64,000 nt of DNA, taken from the NCBI GenBank assembly GCA_038244815.1, contig JBBRTB010000008.1, positions 1-64,000 of the forward strand, read 5' to 3'. Origin of the DNA: DASVHS01 sp038244815. Its GTDB lineage: Bacteria; Acidobacteriota; Thermoanaerobaculia; Gp7-AA8. This document shows, piece by piece, positions 28,399-37,198 of this stretch (the stretch's first letter is position 1; every line of letters starts with the position of its first letter). Below the pieces are notes generated by a model, which ran no database searches, had not been told where the DNA came from, and worked only from the letters and a program-made list of their open reading frames with translations. Made by a program: the position numbers and the translations under genes.

Positions 28399-29294
28399 AC
28401 AAACCCGTCAACCGCCGAGCAGGCATCCGCCCCGAATGGCTCAGGATCCGCGTCCCGGGCGATCTGCAGCAGCTTCCCGTCTCGAAGCTGATGAACGATC
28501 TCGCGCTCAACACCGTGTGTCAGGAAGCGCGATGCCCGAACATCTTCGAATGCTGGAACGCCGGCACGGCCACATTCATGGTCCTGGGCGAAGTGTGCAC
28601 GCGGCGCTGCACGTTCTGCGCGGTCACCAAGGGAAAGCCTCTGGCGAGCGATCCCGACGAGCCCCGGCGTGTGGCCGAGGCCGTGGAGAGGATGGGCGTG
28701 CGGCACGCCGTGATCACGATGGTCAATCGCGATGACATGCCTGACGGCGGCGCGGAGCACATCGCCCGGACCGTGACCTCCGTTCGCGAGCGCACCGGCG
28801 CGAACGTCGAGGTGCTGATCTCCGACCTCGAGGGCAACCGTGGCGCGCTGCGCACGGTCTTGGCCTCACGGCCGGAAGTGCTCGCCCACAATGTCGAGAC
28901 CGTTCCAAGGCTGTACGCGCAGGTGCGTCCCGTCGCAAAGTACCAACGGTCGCTCGAGGTCCTGCGCTGGGCCTCCGAGGAGCGGACAGAAGGCATGCTC
29001 ACGAAGTCGAGCCTGATGCTCGGTCTCGGCGAGACGGAGGTGGAGGTGCTCTTGGTGGCGCGCGATCTGCGCGCGTGCGGCGTCGACATCTTCACGATGG
29101 GGCAATACCTCGCGCCCACCGGCAATCATCATCCGGTGCGACGCTACTACACGCCCGCTGAGTTCGCAGAACTGGGAAACCAGGCCCGTGCACTGGGGTT
29201 TCGTCACGTCGAATCCGCTCCGCTGGTGCGGAGTTCGTATATGGCACACCGTGCCGTAGAATCCAGCCGCGATGCCGCGGGTGACGTTCGCTGA
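28395..29294 (+). CDS. lipA: Lipoyl synthase
   Basis: The 299-residue radical-SAM enzyme inserts two sulfurs into octanoylated lipoyl domains. The auxiliary cluster cysteines appear in CQEARCPNIFECW, the SAM cluster in CTRRCTFC, and the C-terminal RSSY motif in LVRSSYMAH. Length is normal. Its ATG overlaps the lipB-NUDIX stop by 4 bp, so octanoyl transfer and sulfur insertion are co-expressed, next to the E2 gene that supplies a lipoyl domain. A ferredoxin gene overlaps its end. Confidence 0.96.
   Translation: MNKPVNRRAGIRPEWLRIRVPGDLQQLPVSKLMNDLALNTVCQEARCPNIFECWNAGTATFMVLGEVCTRRCTFCAVTKGKPLASDPDEPRRVAEAVERMGVRHAVITMVNRDDMPDGGAEHIARTVTSVRERTGANVEVLISDLEGNRGALRTVLASRPEVLAHNVETVPRLYAQVRPVAKYQRSLEVLRWASEERTEGMLTKSSLMLGLGETEVEVLLVARDLRACGVDIFTMGQYLAPTGNHHPVRRYYTPAEFAELGNQARALGFRHVESAPLVRSSYMAHRAVESSRDAAGDVR
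29257..29262 (+). promoter_or_regulatory. Internal -10 box in lipA for the ferredoxin
   Basis: TAGAAT, 9 bp before the ferredoxin ATG and inside the last codons of lipA, suggests an extra leaderless transcript for the downstream genes. Confidence 0.45.
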
Positions 29295-29550
29295 CCAGGA
29301 GAAATCGGCCGAGTTTCCCACGGGCAGGACGATTCTGTCGTGCGCGCTGGAGATGGGCGTGACCATCAGTCACGTGTGCGGCGGCGACGGGGCGTGTGGA
29401 ACGTGCAGAATCGAAGTGGTCGAAGGATGGGAAAACCTGACGCCGCCCACTCCGGACGAGACGTACAAGGAGCTGGAACCGCCGCACCGGCTCTCGTGCC
29501 AGGCGAAGTTGACCGCGGATGTCGTATTGAGAGTCGCGAAGATCGAGTGA
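29272..29550 (+). CDS. 2Fe-2S ferredoxin (plant/adrenodoxin-like fold)
   Basis: The 92-residue protein carries the cluster motif C-x5-C-x2-C ... C: VCGGDGACGTC and LSCQAKL. It is a small electron carrier. It overlaps the lipA end by 23 bp, which suggests it supplies electrons to LipA or supports cluster turnover; this is inferred from position. The next two genes include an IscA/HesB-like protein, so an iron-sulfur theme is likely. Confidence 0.9.
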   Translation: MPRVTFADQEKSAEFPTGRTILSCALEMGVTISHVCGGDGACGTCRIEVVEGWENLTPPTPDETYKELEPPHRLSCQAKLTADVVLRVAKIE

Positions 29551-29560
29551 GGATGAACCG

Positions 29561-30070
29561 ATGACGACCGCAGTGGAAGCTACCAGGAGTCTCAGCGAGC
29601 AGCAGCTCGGCCTGATGTTCCAGTACACCGTCGAGGCCTACAAGACGTTCGAGAAACTCGCCGAGAACCTGCCCAATCCGATGAGCGCGTCGATGTTCAA
29701 GCAGTTCGCGGCCGGCGAGCGCCGCAACAGGGATCTCATCGAGATGAAGGTCGCCGCCGGCGCCAATGCCCGCGTTCGCGTCACCCTGGGAGGTGACCTG
29801 ACGTTCCAGGACATCCTGGAGGGCAATCTCTCCTATCGCGAGACCACCGAGTTCCTGATCGCCCGCGAGCGGACCATGGAGAAGAAGCTCGCCGAGTCCG
29901 GCCGCAGCGCCTCGACGGCCGACCGCCACCTCCTCACCTACCTCATCGCCGTCAAGCGCGCCCATGTCGTGGAACTGGAACGCGAGCTGGAGTTGTTGAA
30001 GCTGGACAGCGACTGGTACAAACGCGAGGACGCCGAATGGCGCATCGTGCACGGCAGCGGACAGGAATGA
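29561..30070 (+). CDS. All-helical ferritin/rubrerythrin-like protein of unknown function
   Basis: The 169-residue protein is almost wholly helical, in a pattern like a four-helix bundle: LMFQYTVEAYKTFEKLAENL, then FKQFAAGERRNRDLIEMKV, IARERTMEKKLAE and YLIAVKRAHVVELERELELL. Glu/His residues occur in the ferritin-like helices (AAGERRNRDLIE; KRAHVVELE), but I cannot see a full diiron ExxH set. It lies 10 bp after the ferredoxin and overlaps the HesB-like gene by 4 bp, so it belongs to this iron-sulfur group. Iron storage or an adaptor role is speculative. Confidence 0.7.
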   Translation: MTTAVEATRSLSEQQLGLMFQYTVEAYKTFEKLAENLPNPMSASMFKQFAAGERRNRDLIEMKVAAGANARVRVTLGGDLTFQDILEGNLSYRETTEFLIARERTMEKKLAESGRSASTADRHLLTYLIAVKRAHVVELERELELLKLDSDWYKREDAEWRIVHGSGQE

Positions 30071-30354
30071 ACCTCTCGGTCTCCAGCGAAGCGGCCCAGC
30101 ATCTCTCCGGTGACCTCGAGGGTCGCATGCTGCGCATCGCATTCACCACCGGCTGCGGCGGCAGCGGCTACCGGCTCAGTTACGCCGATGCGCCGAACGA
30201 GGGCGACCGCATCGTGAGCGTCGGCGGCTTCCGGGTCGCTCTCGATGACATGGCCGCCTCCCGTCTCGACGGCGCCGTCATCAACTACGACGCGGAAGAA
30301 GACGGATACCTTCTCGACCACCCCGATGCCGTGACCGTCGTCTGGTGCGGCTGA
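30067..30354 (+). CDS. IscA/HesB-like iron-sulfur protein
   Basis: The 95-residue protein resembles A-type iron-sulfur carriers: VSSEAAQHLSGDL ... IAFTTGCGGSGYRLSYAD, with the first Cys in GCGGSGY. The usual C-terminal CxC is reduced to a single Cys (VVWCG-end), so cluster binding may differ or be lost. The ATG at 30067 overlaps the upstream stop (ATGA); an upstream in-frame ATG at 30037 is less likely. The HesB-like fold assignment is firm, the function less so. Confidence 0.8.
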   Translation: MNLSVSSEAAQHLSGDLEGRMLRIAFTTGCGGSGYRLSYADAPNEGDRIVSVGGFRVALDDMAASRLDGAVINYDAEEDGYLLDHPDAVTVVWCG

Positions 30355-30425
30355 TGGGGGGTGACAGAGATCACCCGCGAGCGTGCCGGGCTGCCTATTT
30401 TCATCTCGGCGAAATAGCGAGACTC

Positions 30426-30800
30426 ATGCAGGAGTTCGTTTACATCGTGACAAGGGTTACCGGAGGACTGGCCATCGCTCTCATCCTGTTCGTGGCCGCG
30501 CTACCCGCGGCGGCAGCGTGCGGCGTTGGGACGAACGCCTGCACCGCCTCGAGCATGCATGCGTCCATGCCGTGCTGCGCCCAGGGGTGCAGCAAACTCA
30601 ACGCTCCGGACACGAACCGCCGTCCCGACATCGCGCTCACCGCAACGCCTTCTCCGCTGCAGCCCCTGCAGGTCGTCGCCGATGCCGCCGTTGTCGTCGC
30701 GGAACCCATTGGCACCGGCTTCGATCGCCCTGACGGACTGACGGCGGGCGAATTCTCCGATCCGCCACCGTTCCTGCTCCACAGACAATTCCGCATTTGA
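30426..30800 (+). CDS. Small secreted Cys-rich protein preceding the metal efflux genes
   Basis: The 124-residue protein starts with a signal peptide (MQEFVYIVTRVTGGLAIALILFVAALPAAAA) followed by a short cysteine cluster: ACGVGTNACTASSMHASMPCCAQGCSK, with two CxxxxxC-type pairs, a CC pair and Met/His between them. The rest is Pro-rich and unstructured. I do not recognise a family. Position directly before CusCBA-type genes and the thiol-rich segment suggest periplasmic metal binding (Cu, Ag or Zn); this is inference. The ATG at 30426 is chosen for the signal peptide. Confidence 0.65.
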   Translation: MQEFVYIVTRVTGGLAIALILFVAALPAAAACGVGTNACTASSMHASMPCCAQGCSKLNAPDTNRRPDIALTATPSPLQPLQVVADAAVVVAEPIGTGFDRPDGLTAGEFSDPPPFLLHRQFRI

Positions 30801-30884
30801 TTCCACGTCTCCTCGCGCACTGACGTTCCATCCGAACGCTCACGCGACCACCTCGATTTGTCGCGTGAAGAGGGAGACCGGGAA

Positions 30885-32222
30885 GTGTTCACAACCATTC
30901 GATTTGTGCTGGCGTTGAGCTCCGTCTTGCTCGCGGCGACAGCACTTTCAGCCCAGGCGCCCGCGGATCGCGTCGCCGGATCGCTCGATGATCCTGCGCT
31001 AGCCAGCCTCGTCAACGACGTCCTCGAGCACAACCCCGAGCTGGGCGTCGAGCGAGCGAAAGCGAAGGCCGCCGCCCAGCTCGCGCCTCAGGCGCGCTCT
31101 CTGCCCGATCCGATGGCGGCGATGACGGCCTACCTGCTGCAGCCGCAGACGCGAGTCGGGCCGCAGCAGCTCATGGCGTCGCTGTCGCAGCGCTTTCCGT
31201 GGTTCGGGAAGCTCGGCCTGCGGGAGCGCGCCGCACTGCTCGGCGCGGCGGCCGCGGACGCGGATGTCGAAGCGAAACGACTGGCGCTGGTGACCGAGAC
31301 CCGGCGGCTGTATTACGAGCTCGGCTTCCTCGATGCCTGGGTCAGGATCCTCCGCCTCGATCGCTCCACGCTCTCGCGCTACGAGGAGTCGACCCGGACG
31401 CGCTACGCGACCGGAACGGGACTGGAGCAGTCCGTCGTGAAGATCCAGGCCGAGATGACCCGCGACGACCGGCGGCTTCTCGACGTGGCCATGCGTCGCG
31501 CTGCCACCGTCGCATCGCTCAACGCTCTGCGGGCGAAGCCGGGCCAGGAGCCGATTCCGGAAGTGGCGCCGCTGCGGCCGTCGTTCGTCGAGCCCGATCC
31601 TGCCGGCTGGCGAGCAGCCGCGCTGGCGAATCGTCCCGAGCTCGCCCGCGCCGCCGCCGAGATCGAGCGGGGCCAGATGCTCGTCGAGCTGGCGGGCAGG
31701 GAGAACAGGCCCGACTGGACCGTGGGTCTCACCTACACGTTCGTCGGTCCTCGCGACGACGCCGCCGGCCGCATGAGCCCTCCGCAGGGCAACGGAAACG
31801 ACATCCTCGGCGTTACCGCCGGCATCAATGTGCCGGTCTGGCGCAACCGCATCGAAGCGGGAATCGAGGAAGCGATCGAGCGGCGGCATGCGGCCGAAGA
31901 GTCCCGGCGCGCCATCGTCGCTTCGATCGACGGCTCCCTCGGTGAGCTTGCCGAGCGTCTCGATCTGACCGGGAAAGAGATCGATCTCGACGAGCACGTG
32001 CTCAAGATCCAGGCGGAGCAATCGCTGCAGTCAGCCGAGTCGGGCTACGGCGCCGGAGCGAGCGGAGCGCTCGACCTGCTCGACGCCGAACGCGTCCTAC
32101 TCGACGTCCGCACGGCCACCGCCCGCGCGCGCGCCGACTACGCCATGGCAGTCGCCAAACTCGAAGCCACGATCGCGTCGCCCGCAGCGAACCGTAGAGA
32201 CAACGGAGTGAAACATGACTGA
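30885..32222 (+). CDS. cusC: Outer-membrane factor of a heavy-metal RND pump (CusC/CzcC-type)
   Basis: The 445-residue TolC-family protein forms the outer-membrane channel. It has a signal peptide (LALSSVLLAATALSAQ), two TolC-type helical repeats (DVLEHNPELGVERAKAKAAA; LANRPELARAAAEIERGQML) and the coiled segments typical of the family. The GTG at 30885 has GGGAGA upstream; a TTG 27 bp earlier is possible. Its stop overlaps cusB by 8 bp, so the three pump genes form one operon. Confidence 0.88.
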   Translation: MFTTIRFVLALSSVLLAATALSAQAPADRVAGSLDDPALASLVNDVLEHNPELGVERAKAKAAAQLAPQARSLPDPMAAMTAYLLQPQTRVGPQQLMASLSQRFPWFGKLGLRERAALLGAAAADADVEAKRLALVTETRRLYYELGFLDAWVRILRLDRSTLSRYEESTRTRYATGTGLEQSVVKIQAEMTRDDRRLLDVAMRRAATVASLNALRAKPGQEPIPEVAPLRPSFVEPDPAGWRAAALANRPELARAAAEIERGQMLVELAGRENRPDWTVGLTYTFVGPRDDAAGRMSPPQGNGNDILGVTAGINVPVWRNRIEAGIEEAIERRHAAEESRRAIVASIDGSLGELAERLDLTGKEIDLDEHVLKIQAEQSLQSAESGYGAGASGALDLLDAERVLLDVRTATARARADYAMAVAKLEATIASPAANRRDNGVKHD

Positions 32223-33558
32223 GCCCATCAGGAACGAGGCCCCGGCGCCCCGGCGCCGCATTCCCGCACTCGTCCGCAACCTCGGATGGATTCTGGCGGG
32301 CGCGATTCTCACGCTCCTCGTGGTTGCGAATCCGTTCCGCACCCGCGCGCCCAAACACCCCGCGGCAGGAAAAGGCGCCAGCCCGGCGGCGGCGCGCAAG
32401 GTTCTCTACTACCGCAATCCCATGGATCCGACGATCACCTCCCCCGTGCCGATAAAAGACAACATGGGCATGGACTACATCCCGGTCTACTCCGGCGGCG
32501 CGGCCGCGGCCAACGGCGCGGAGGTCACGATCGATCCGGCGACCGAGCAGAACATGAACGTTCGCACGGCTCCGGTCAGCCGTCGCGATCTGAGCCGCGA
32601 GATTCGAACGGTCGGTTACCTCGAGTACGACCAGCAGAAGATGGCCTCGGTCACGCCCAAATACTCGGGCTGGGTCGAGCAGGTCTTCGTCAACTACGAG
32701 GGGCAGCCGGTCCGGCGAGGCCAGCCGCTGTTCTCGATCTATTCGCCGGAGCTCGTGCAGACGGAGCAGGAGCTCCTGTCGGCCATCCGCTTCGCCAGGC
32801 GGATGAAGGATGCGCCCGATGACGCGCGGACGCGCGCGGAGTCGCTGGTGGCGGCGGCGCGCTCCAGGCTCCGATACTGGGACATTTCCGCGGCCCAGAT
32901 CGCGAACATCGAGAAGACCGGCGAAGTGGTCCGCACGCTCCGCGTGGCCTCGCCCGCCACCGGTGTGGTCATGAAACGGATTCCCGGCCTGGAAGGAATG
33001 GCGGTCAAGCCGGGCATGGAGCTCTTCCACATCGCCGATCTCTCGACGCTGTGGATGTCGGTCGAGGTCTTCGAGGACCAGCTGGCGTGGCTGCGCCCGG
33101 GCAGCCATCCCACGATCACGCTGAACTATTTTCCGGGAGAAACCTTCGAAGGAACGGTGCGCTTTGTCGAGCCGGAGGTCTCCGAGAAAACGCGCACGGT
33201 CGGCCTCAAGCTCGAGATTCCGAACCGCGACGGGCGTCTGCGGTCGGGCATGTACGCGACCGCGGTGTTCGAGCCGGTGGCCGCCAGGAACGTCGTTGCG
33301 GTTCCGTCGCTCGCCGTTCTGCGCACCGGGCAGCGCAACGTCGTGATCGTCTCGAAGGGCGGCGGGCGGTTCGAGCCGCGCGACATCGAGCTCGGCGTTC
33401 AGGGTGACCAGTACGTCGAGGTCCGTTCGGGCCTCTCGCCCGGCGAAACGGTCGTGACGTCCTCGCAGTTCCTTCTCGACTCGGAGTCGAACCTGCGTGA
33501 GGCCATTCAGAAACTCGTCGCGGGGAAGAAAAACCCCGGGAGCGGCCATGCTCAATAG
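32215..33558 (+). CDS. cusB: RND efflux periplasmic adaptor with heavy-metal-binding domain (CusB-type)
   Basis: The 447-residue HlyD-family adaptor has an N-terminal membrane helix (about 22-45), a heavy-metal-binding domain (YYRNPMDPTITSPVPIKDNMGMDYIPVY, with characteristic Met/His/Tyr positions), and lipoyl-like, helical and beta-barrel domains. It links CusA to CusC. The metal domain with NPMDP and NMGMDYIPVY is typical of copper/silver adaptors. It overlaps cusC by 8 bp and cusA by 11 bp. Confidence 0.93.
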   Translation: MTEPIRNEAPAPRRRIPALVRNLGWILAGAILTLLVVANPFRTRAPKHPAAGKGASPAAARKVLYYRNPMDPTITSPVPIKDNMGMDYIPVYSGGAAAANGAEVTIDPATEQNMNVRTAPVSRRDLSREIRTVGYLEYDQQKMASVTPKYSGWVEQVFVNYEGQPVRRGQPLFSIYSPELVQTEQELLSAIRFARRMKDAPDDARTRAESLVAAARSRLRYWDISAAQIANIEKTGEVVRTLRVASPATGVVMKRIPGLEGMAVKPGMELFHIADLSTLWMSVEVFEDQLAWLRPGSHPTITLNYFPGETFEGTVRFVEPEVSEKTRTVGLKLEIPNRDGRLRSGMYATAVFEPVAARNVVAVPSLAVLRTGQRNVVIVSKGGGRFEPRDIELGVQGDQYVEVRSGLSPGETVVTSSQFLLDSESNLREAIQKLVAGKKNPGSGHAQ

Positions 33559-36500
33559 GATCATCGAGTGGTCGCTGCGGAACCAGTTCCTCATGGTCGT
33601 TGGACTGATCTTCGCGATCGTCGGAGGGGTCTGGGCCATCAAGGGATCGCGGCTCGACGCCATCCCCGATCTCTCGGACGTCCAGGTCATCATCTACACC
33701 GAATACCCGGGACAGGCCCCCAGGGTCGTCGAAGACCAGGTCACCTACCCGATCACGACGAAGATGCTGGCGGTGCCGTACGCGAAGGTCGTCCGCGGCT
33801 ATTCGTTCTTCGGCTATTCGTTCGTCTACGTCATCTTCGAGGACGGCACGGATCTCTACTGGGCGCGCTCGCGCGTGCTCGAATACCTCTCCGGCCTCAG
33901 CGCGCAGCTCCCACGAGGAGTGTCACCGCAGCTCGGCCCTGACGCCACGGGCGTGGGCTGGGCGTTCATGTACGTGCTGAACTCGCCCACGCGCTCGCTG
34001 GCGGAGCTTCGCAGTCTCCAGGACTGGTATCTGAAGTACGGGTTGACGTCTGTCGATGGAGTGTCGGAGGTGGCCTCGATCGGCGGATTCGTCCGACAGT
34101 ATCAGATCGAAGTCGATCCGATCCGTCTGCGCGCTTACGGCATCACGATTCAGAACGTGAAGCAGGCTGTCCAGCGCTCGAATAACGATGTGGGCGGCCG
34201 GGTGGTGGAGATGTCCGAGCGCGAGTTCATGGTGCGCGGTCTGGGCTACGTCAAGGACGTTCACGACCTCGAAAAGGTGGTGCTCGGGGTCGGTCCCGGT
34301 GGAACGCCGATCCTGCTCAAAGAGGTGGCCAACGTGACCATCGGTCCCGAGATCCGGCGCGGCGTGGCTGACTGGAACGGTGAAGGCGAGACCGTCGGCG
34401 GCGTCGTGATCGTCCGCGCCGGCGCCGACACGCTCTCCACGATCAGGAAGGTCAAGGAAAAACTCGAGGAGATGAAGGCCGGCCTTCCAAAGGACGTCAA
34501 GATCTCCATCGCCTACGACCGTTCGGCGCTGATCGAGCGCTCGGTCCAGACGCTCACGCGCACGCTCATCGAGGAATCGATCATCGTGGCCCTGGTCTGC
34601 ATCCTATTTCTCTTTCACTTTCGATCGGCGTTCGTGGCCATTCTCTCCATTCCCGTATCGATCCTCATGGCCTTCATCGTCATGAGGATCCAGGGCCTCG
34701 GAGCGAACATCATGTCGCTGGGAGGCATCGCCATCTCCATCGGCGTGCTCGTCGACGCGGCCATCATCATGGTCGAGAACGCCCACAAGCACTACGAGGA
34801 GTGGCAGGGAAAGCGCTCCCACTTCGAGATCATTCTCCGCGCCGCGCAGGAGGTCGGGCCGACGCTCTTCTTCACGCTGCTGGTGATCACGGTCTCCTTC
34901 ATGCCCATCTTCACGCTGCAGGCGCAGGAGGGGCGCCTGTTCAAACCACTCGCGTTCACCAAGACCTACGCCATCGCCATGTCGTCGATCCTCTCGATCA
35001 CCGTCGTTCCGGTGCTCATGTACTGGTTCGTGCGCGGGAAGATCCACAGCGAGGCGCGGCACCCAGTGTCGCGGATCCTGCGGCGGCTGTACACACCTGC
35101 GCTCAATCTCGCACTGCGCTGGCGGTGGGGCGTCATCGTCGCGGCGATCCTGCTGATGCTGTCCATCGTGATCCCGATGCGGCACATCGGCTCGGAGTTC
35201 ATGCCCTCGCTCTGGGAGGGAGACATCCTCTATATGCCGACGACGTTTCCGGGGATCTCCATCACCAAAGCGAAGGAGATCCTCCAGCAGACAGACCGGA
35301 TCATCCGCACGTTTCCGGAGGTGAAGAGCGTCTTTGGAAAGATCGGCCGGGCCGAGACCGCCACCGACCCCGCTCCGCTCTCCATGGTCGAGACGACGAT
35401 CGTGCTCAAGGACCCGTCGGAATGGCGGTCGGGAATGACGAAGGACAAGCTCATCGAAGACATGGATGAGGCGTTGAACTTTCCCGGCGTGACGAACGCC
35501 TGGACGATGCCGATCAAGACGCGCATCGACATGCTTTCCACCGGCATCAAGACGCCCGTGGGCGTGAAGATCGCCGGGCCCGATCTGCTCGAGCTCCAGC
35601 GGCTCGGACAAGAGGTGGAGGCCGCGGTCAAGCCGATTCCGGGAACGCTGTCGGTCTATGCGGAACGCGTCATGGGCGGGAACTACTTCGACTTCGTGAT
35701 CGATCGCGACGCCGCGGCGCGTTTCGGACTCAACATCGGAGACGTCGAGGACGTGATCCAGTCGGCGATCGGTGGAATGAACGTCTCCTACACCGTCGAA
35801 GGTCTGGAGCGGTATCCCATCAACATCCGCTATCCCCGTGAGCTCCGCGACAACGCCGAACGTCTCCGCGAAATCCTCGTGGCCACTCCCACAGGCCTTC
35901 AGGTACCCCTCGGCCAGCTGGCCCGCATCGACATCCATCAGGGTCCGCCGGCGATCAAGACGGAGAACGCCCGGCCGAACGCCTGGGTCTACATCGACCT
36001 TCGCGGCCGCGACGTCGGGAGCTGGGTCGAAGAGGCAAAACCGATTGTCGCCGCGAAGGTGAAGCTGCCGCCCGGCTACACGATCTTCTGGTCGGGTCAG
36101 TACGAGTACATGGTGGCGGCGAAGAAGCGCCTCTCGCTCATCATCCCCATCACGCTGCTCCTCGTTTTCCTGATCCTCTATCTCAATACGAAATCGCTGA
36201 CCAAGACCGCCATCGTTCTCCTGGCGGTTCCCTTCTCCCTCGTCGGCGCGATCTGGCTGATGTACTTCCTCGGCTACAACTGGTCGGTCGCCGTCTGGGT
36301 GGGGCTCATCGCGCTGGCGGGGCTCGATGCGGAGACCGGCGTGGTCATGCTGCTCTATCTCGACATCGCCTACGAGAAGTGGAAGCACGACGGGAAGCTG
36401 ACCGACTATGCCGATCTGGCTGCTGCCGTGGATCACGGGGCGGTGCAGCGGATCCGGCCGAAGATGATGACCGTGGCGGCGATTCTGCTCTCGCTCATGC

Positions 36501-36709
36501 CGATCCTCTGGTCGACCGGCACGGGTGCAGACGTCATGCGGCGGATCGCCGCGCCGATGGTCGGCGGCGTATTCACGTCGTTTCTCGGTGAGCTGATCGT
36601 CTATCCGTCCATCTACTTTATCTGGCGCTCGCTGCACATGAAGAAGGGTCCGCTCTTTCCGAGCGGCCAGTCCGACCAGGCGCCGGAGCTGACGCCCACC
36701 GAGGCATAG
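33548..36709 (+). CDS. cusA: Heavy-metal RND transporter (CusA/CzcA family)
   Basis: The 1053-residue inner-membrane transporter has the family start MLNRIIEWSLRNQFLMVVGL, DAIPDLSDVQVI, two sets of transmembrane segments (about 335-540 and 865-1035), and large periplasmic loops with TTFPGISITKAKEIL. GLDAETGVVMLLYLDIAYEK in the second transmembrane block matches copper/silver pumps. It should expel Cu(I)/Ag(I), or another divalent metal, using the proton gradient. The ATG at 33548 lies inside the end of cusB. Confidence 0.95.
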   Translation: MLNRIIEWSLRNQFLMVVGLIFAIVGGVWAIKGSRLDAIPDLSDVQVIIYTEYPGQAPRVVEDQVTYPITTKMLAVPYAKVVRGYSFFGYSFVYVIFEDGTDLYWARSRVLEYLSGLSAQLPRGVSPQLGPDATGVGWAFMYVLNSPTRSLAELRSLQDWYLKYGLTSVDGVSEVASIGGFVRQYQIEVDPIRLRAYGITIQNVKQAVQRSNNDVGGRVVEMSEREFMVRGLGYVKDVHDLEKVVLGVGPGGTPILLKEVANVTIGPEIRRGVADWNGEGETVGGVVIVRAGADTLSTIRKVKEKLEEMKAGLPKDVKISIAYDRSALIERSVQTLTRTLIEESIIVALVCILFLFHFRSAFVAILSIPVSILMAFIVMRIQGLGANIMSLGGIAISIGVLVDAAIIMVENAHKHYEEWQGKRSHFEIILRAAQEVGPTLFFTLLVITVSFMPIFTLQAQEGRLFKPLAFTKTYAIAMSSILSITVVPVLMYWFVRGKIHSEARHPVSRILRRLYTPALNLALRWRWGVIVAAILLMLSIVIPMRHIGSEFMPSLWEGDILYMPTTFPGISITKAKEILQQTDRIIRTFPEVKSVFGKIGRAETATDPAPLSMVETTIVLKDPSEWRSGMTKDKLIEDMDEALNFPGVTNAWTMPIKTRIDMLSTGIKTPVGVKIAGPDLLELQRLGQEVEAAVKPIPGTLSVYAERVMGGNYFDFVIDRDAAARFGLNIGDVEDVIQSAIGGMNVSYTVEGLERYPINIRYPRELRDNAERLREILVATPTGLQVPLGQLARIDIHQGPPAIKTENARPNAWVYIDLRGRDVGSWVEEAKPIVAAKVKLPPGYTIFWSGQYEYMVAAKKRLSLIIPITLLLVFLILYLNTKSLTKTAIVLLAVPFSLVGAIWLMYFLGYNWSVAVWVGLIALAGLDAETGVVMLLYLDIAYEKWKHDGKLTDYADLAAAVDHGAVQRIRPKMMTVAAILLSLMPILWSTGTGADVMRRIAAPMVGGVFTSFLGELIVYPSIYFIWRSLHMKKGPLFPSGQSDQAPELTPTEA

Positions 36710-36722
36710 GAGGGACAGGCCA

Positions 36723-37070
36723 ATGAAGCTTCTCAAGGCATTCATCCGTATGAGCCGTGCGGACCAGGTCGTTCGCGCTCTCGAAGATGGCGGTGCACCC
36801 GGGGTCACGCTCTCGCACGTCCATGGCATCGGGTACGGTTACGACCCGCTCACATTCACGCTCGCGCCGAATGAGGTCAATCGCGCCATCGAGGTGCTCA
36901 AGGTCGAAGTCGTCTGCCGTGACGCCGACGTCCGGCGACTCCTGGCCACGCTTCAGCAGGCCGCGAGAACCGGAAGTGAAGGCGACGGCATCGTCTTCGT
37001 GACTCCGGTCGAACAGGCGATCAGGATCCGCACAGGCGAAGACTGCATCGAGACCGAGAACCACGGTTGA
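36723..37070 (+). CDS. PII-like signalling protein linked to the metal pump
   Basis: The 115-residue protein has the ferredoxin-like fold of PII proteins (MKLLKAFIRMSRADQVVRALEDGGAPGVTLSHVHGIGYG, VEVVCRDADVRRLLATLQQAA, DGIVFVTPVEQAIRIRTGE). The T-loop region lacks the classic uridylylated Tyr sequence. PII-like proteins of a separate group are known next to CusA/CzcA pumps. It starts 14 bp after the cusA stop with AGGAGG nearby, so it is in the operon. It may sense a nucleotide or metal and tune the pump; inference. Confidence 0.87.
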   Translation: MKLLKAFIRMSRADQVVRALEDGGAPGVTLSHVHGIGYGYDPLTFTLAPNEVNRAIEVLKVEVVCRDADVRRLLATLQQAARTGSEGDGIVFVTPVEQAIRIRTGEDCIETENHG

Positions 37071-37090
37071 AACATCGACAGGAGAACGAC

Positions 37091-37198
37091 ATGATTCGGA
37101 CGACTTCGATTCTTGCGGTTTGTCTGGCTCGATCTGGAACGGGGTCGAACGGTCGTGGAGTTGCGCTGCGGGACGGGCTTGAACTTCGGGCTGATTGA
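37091..37198 (+). pseudogene. Start of a lost secreted-protein gene, fused out of frame to a methyltransferase remnant
   Basis: An ATG with an excellent ribosome site (CAGGAGAACGAC) begins MIRTTSILAVCLA, which looks like the first half of a signal peptide. After about 13 residues the sequence becomes another gene read out of frame and stops at residue 36. I infer a deletion junction between two genes. Confidence 0.5.

Noticed and set aside
34604..36829. A 741-codon open frame on the minus strand opposite cusA
   Set aside because: Shadow of the RND transporter gene; no recognisable protein motif.
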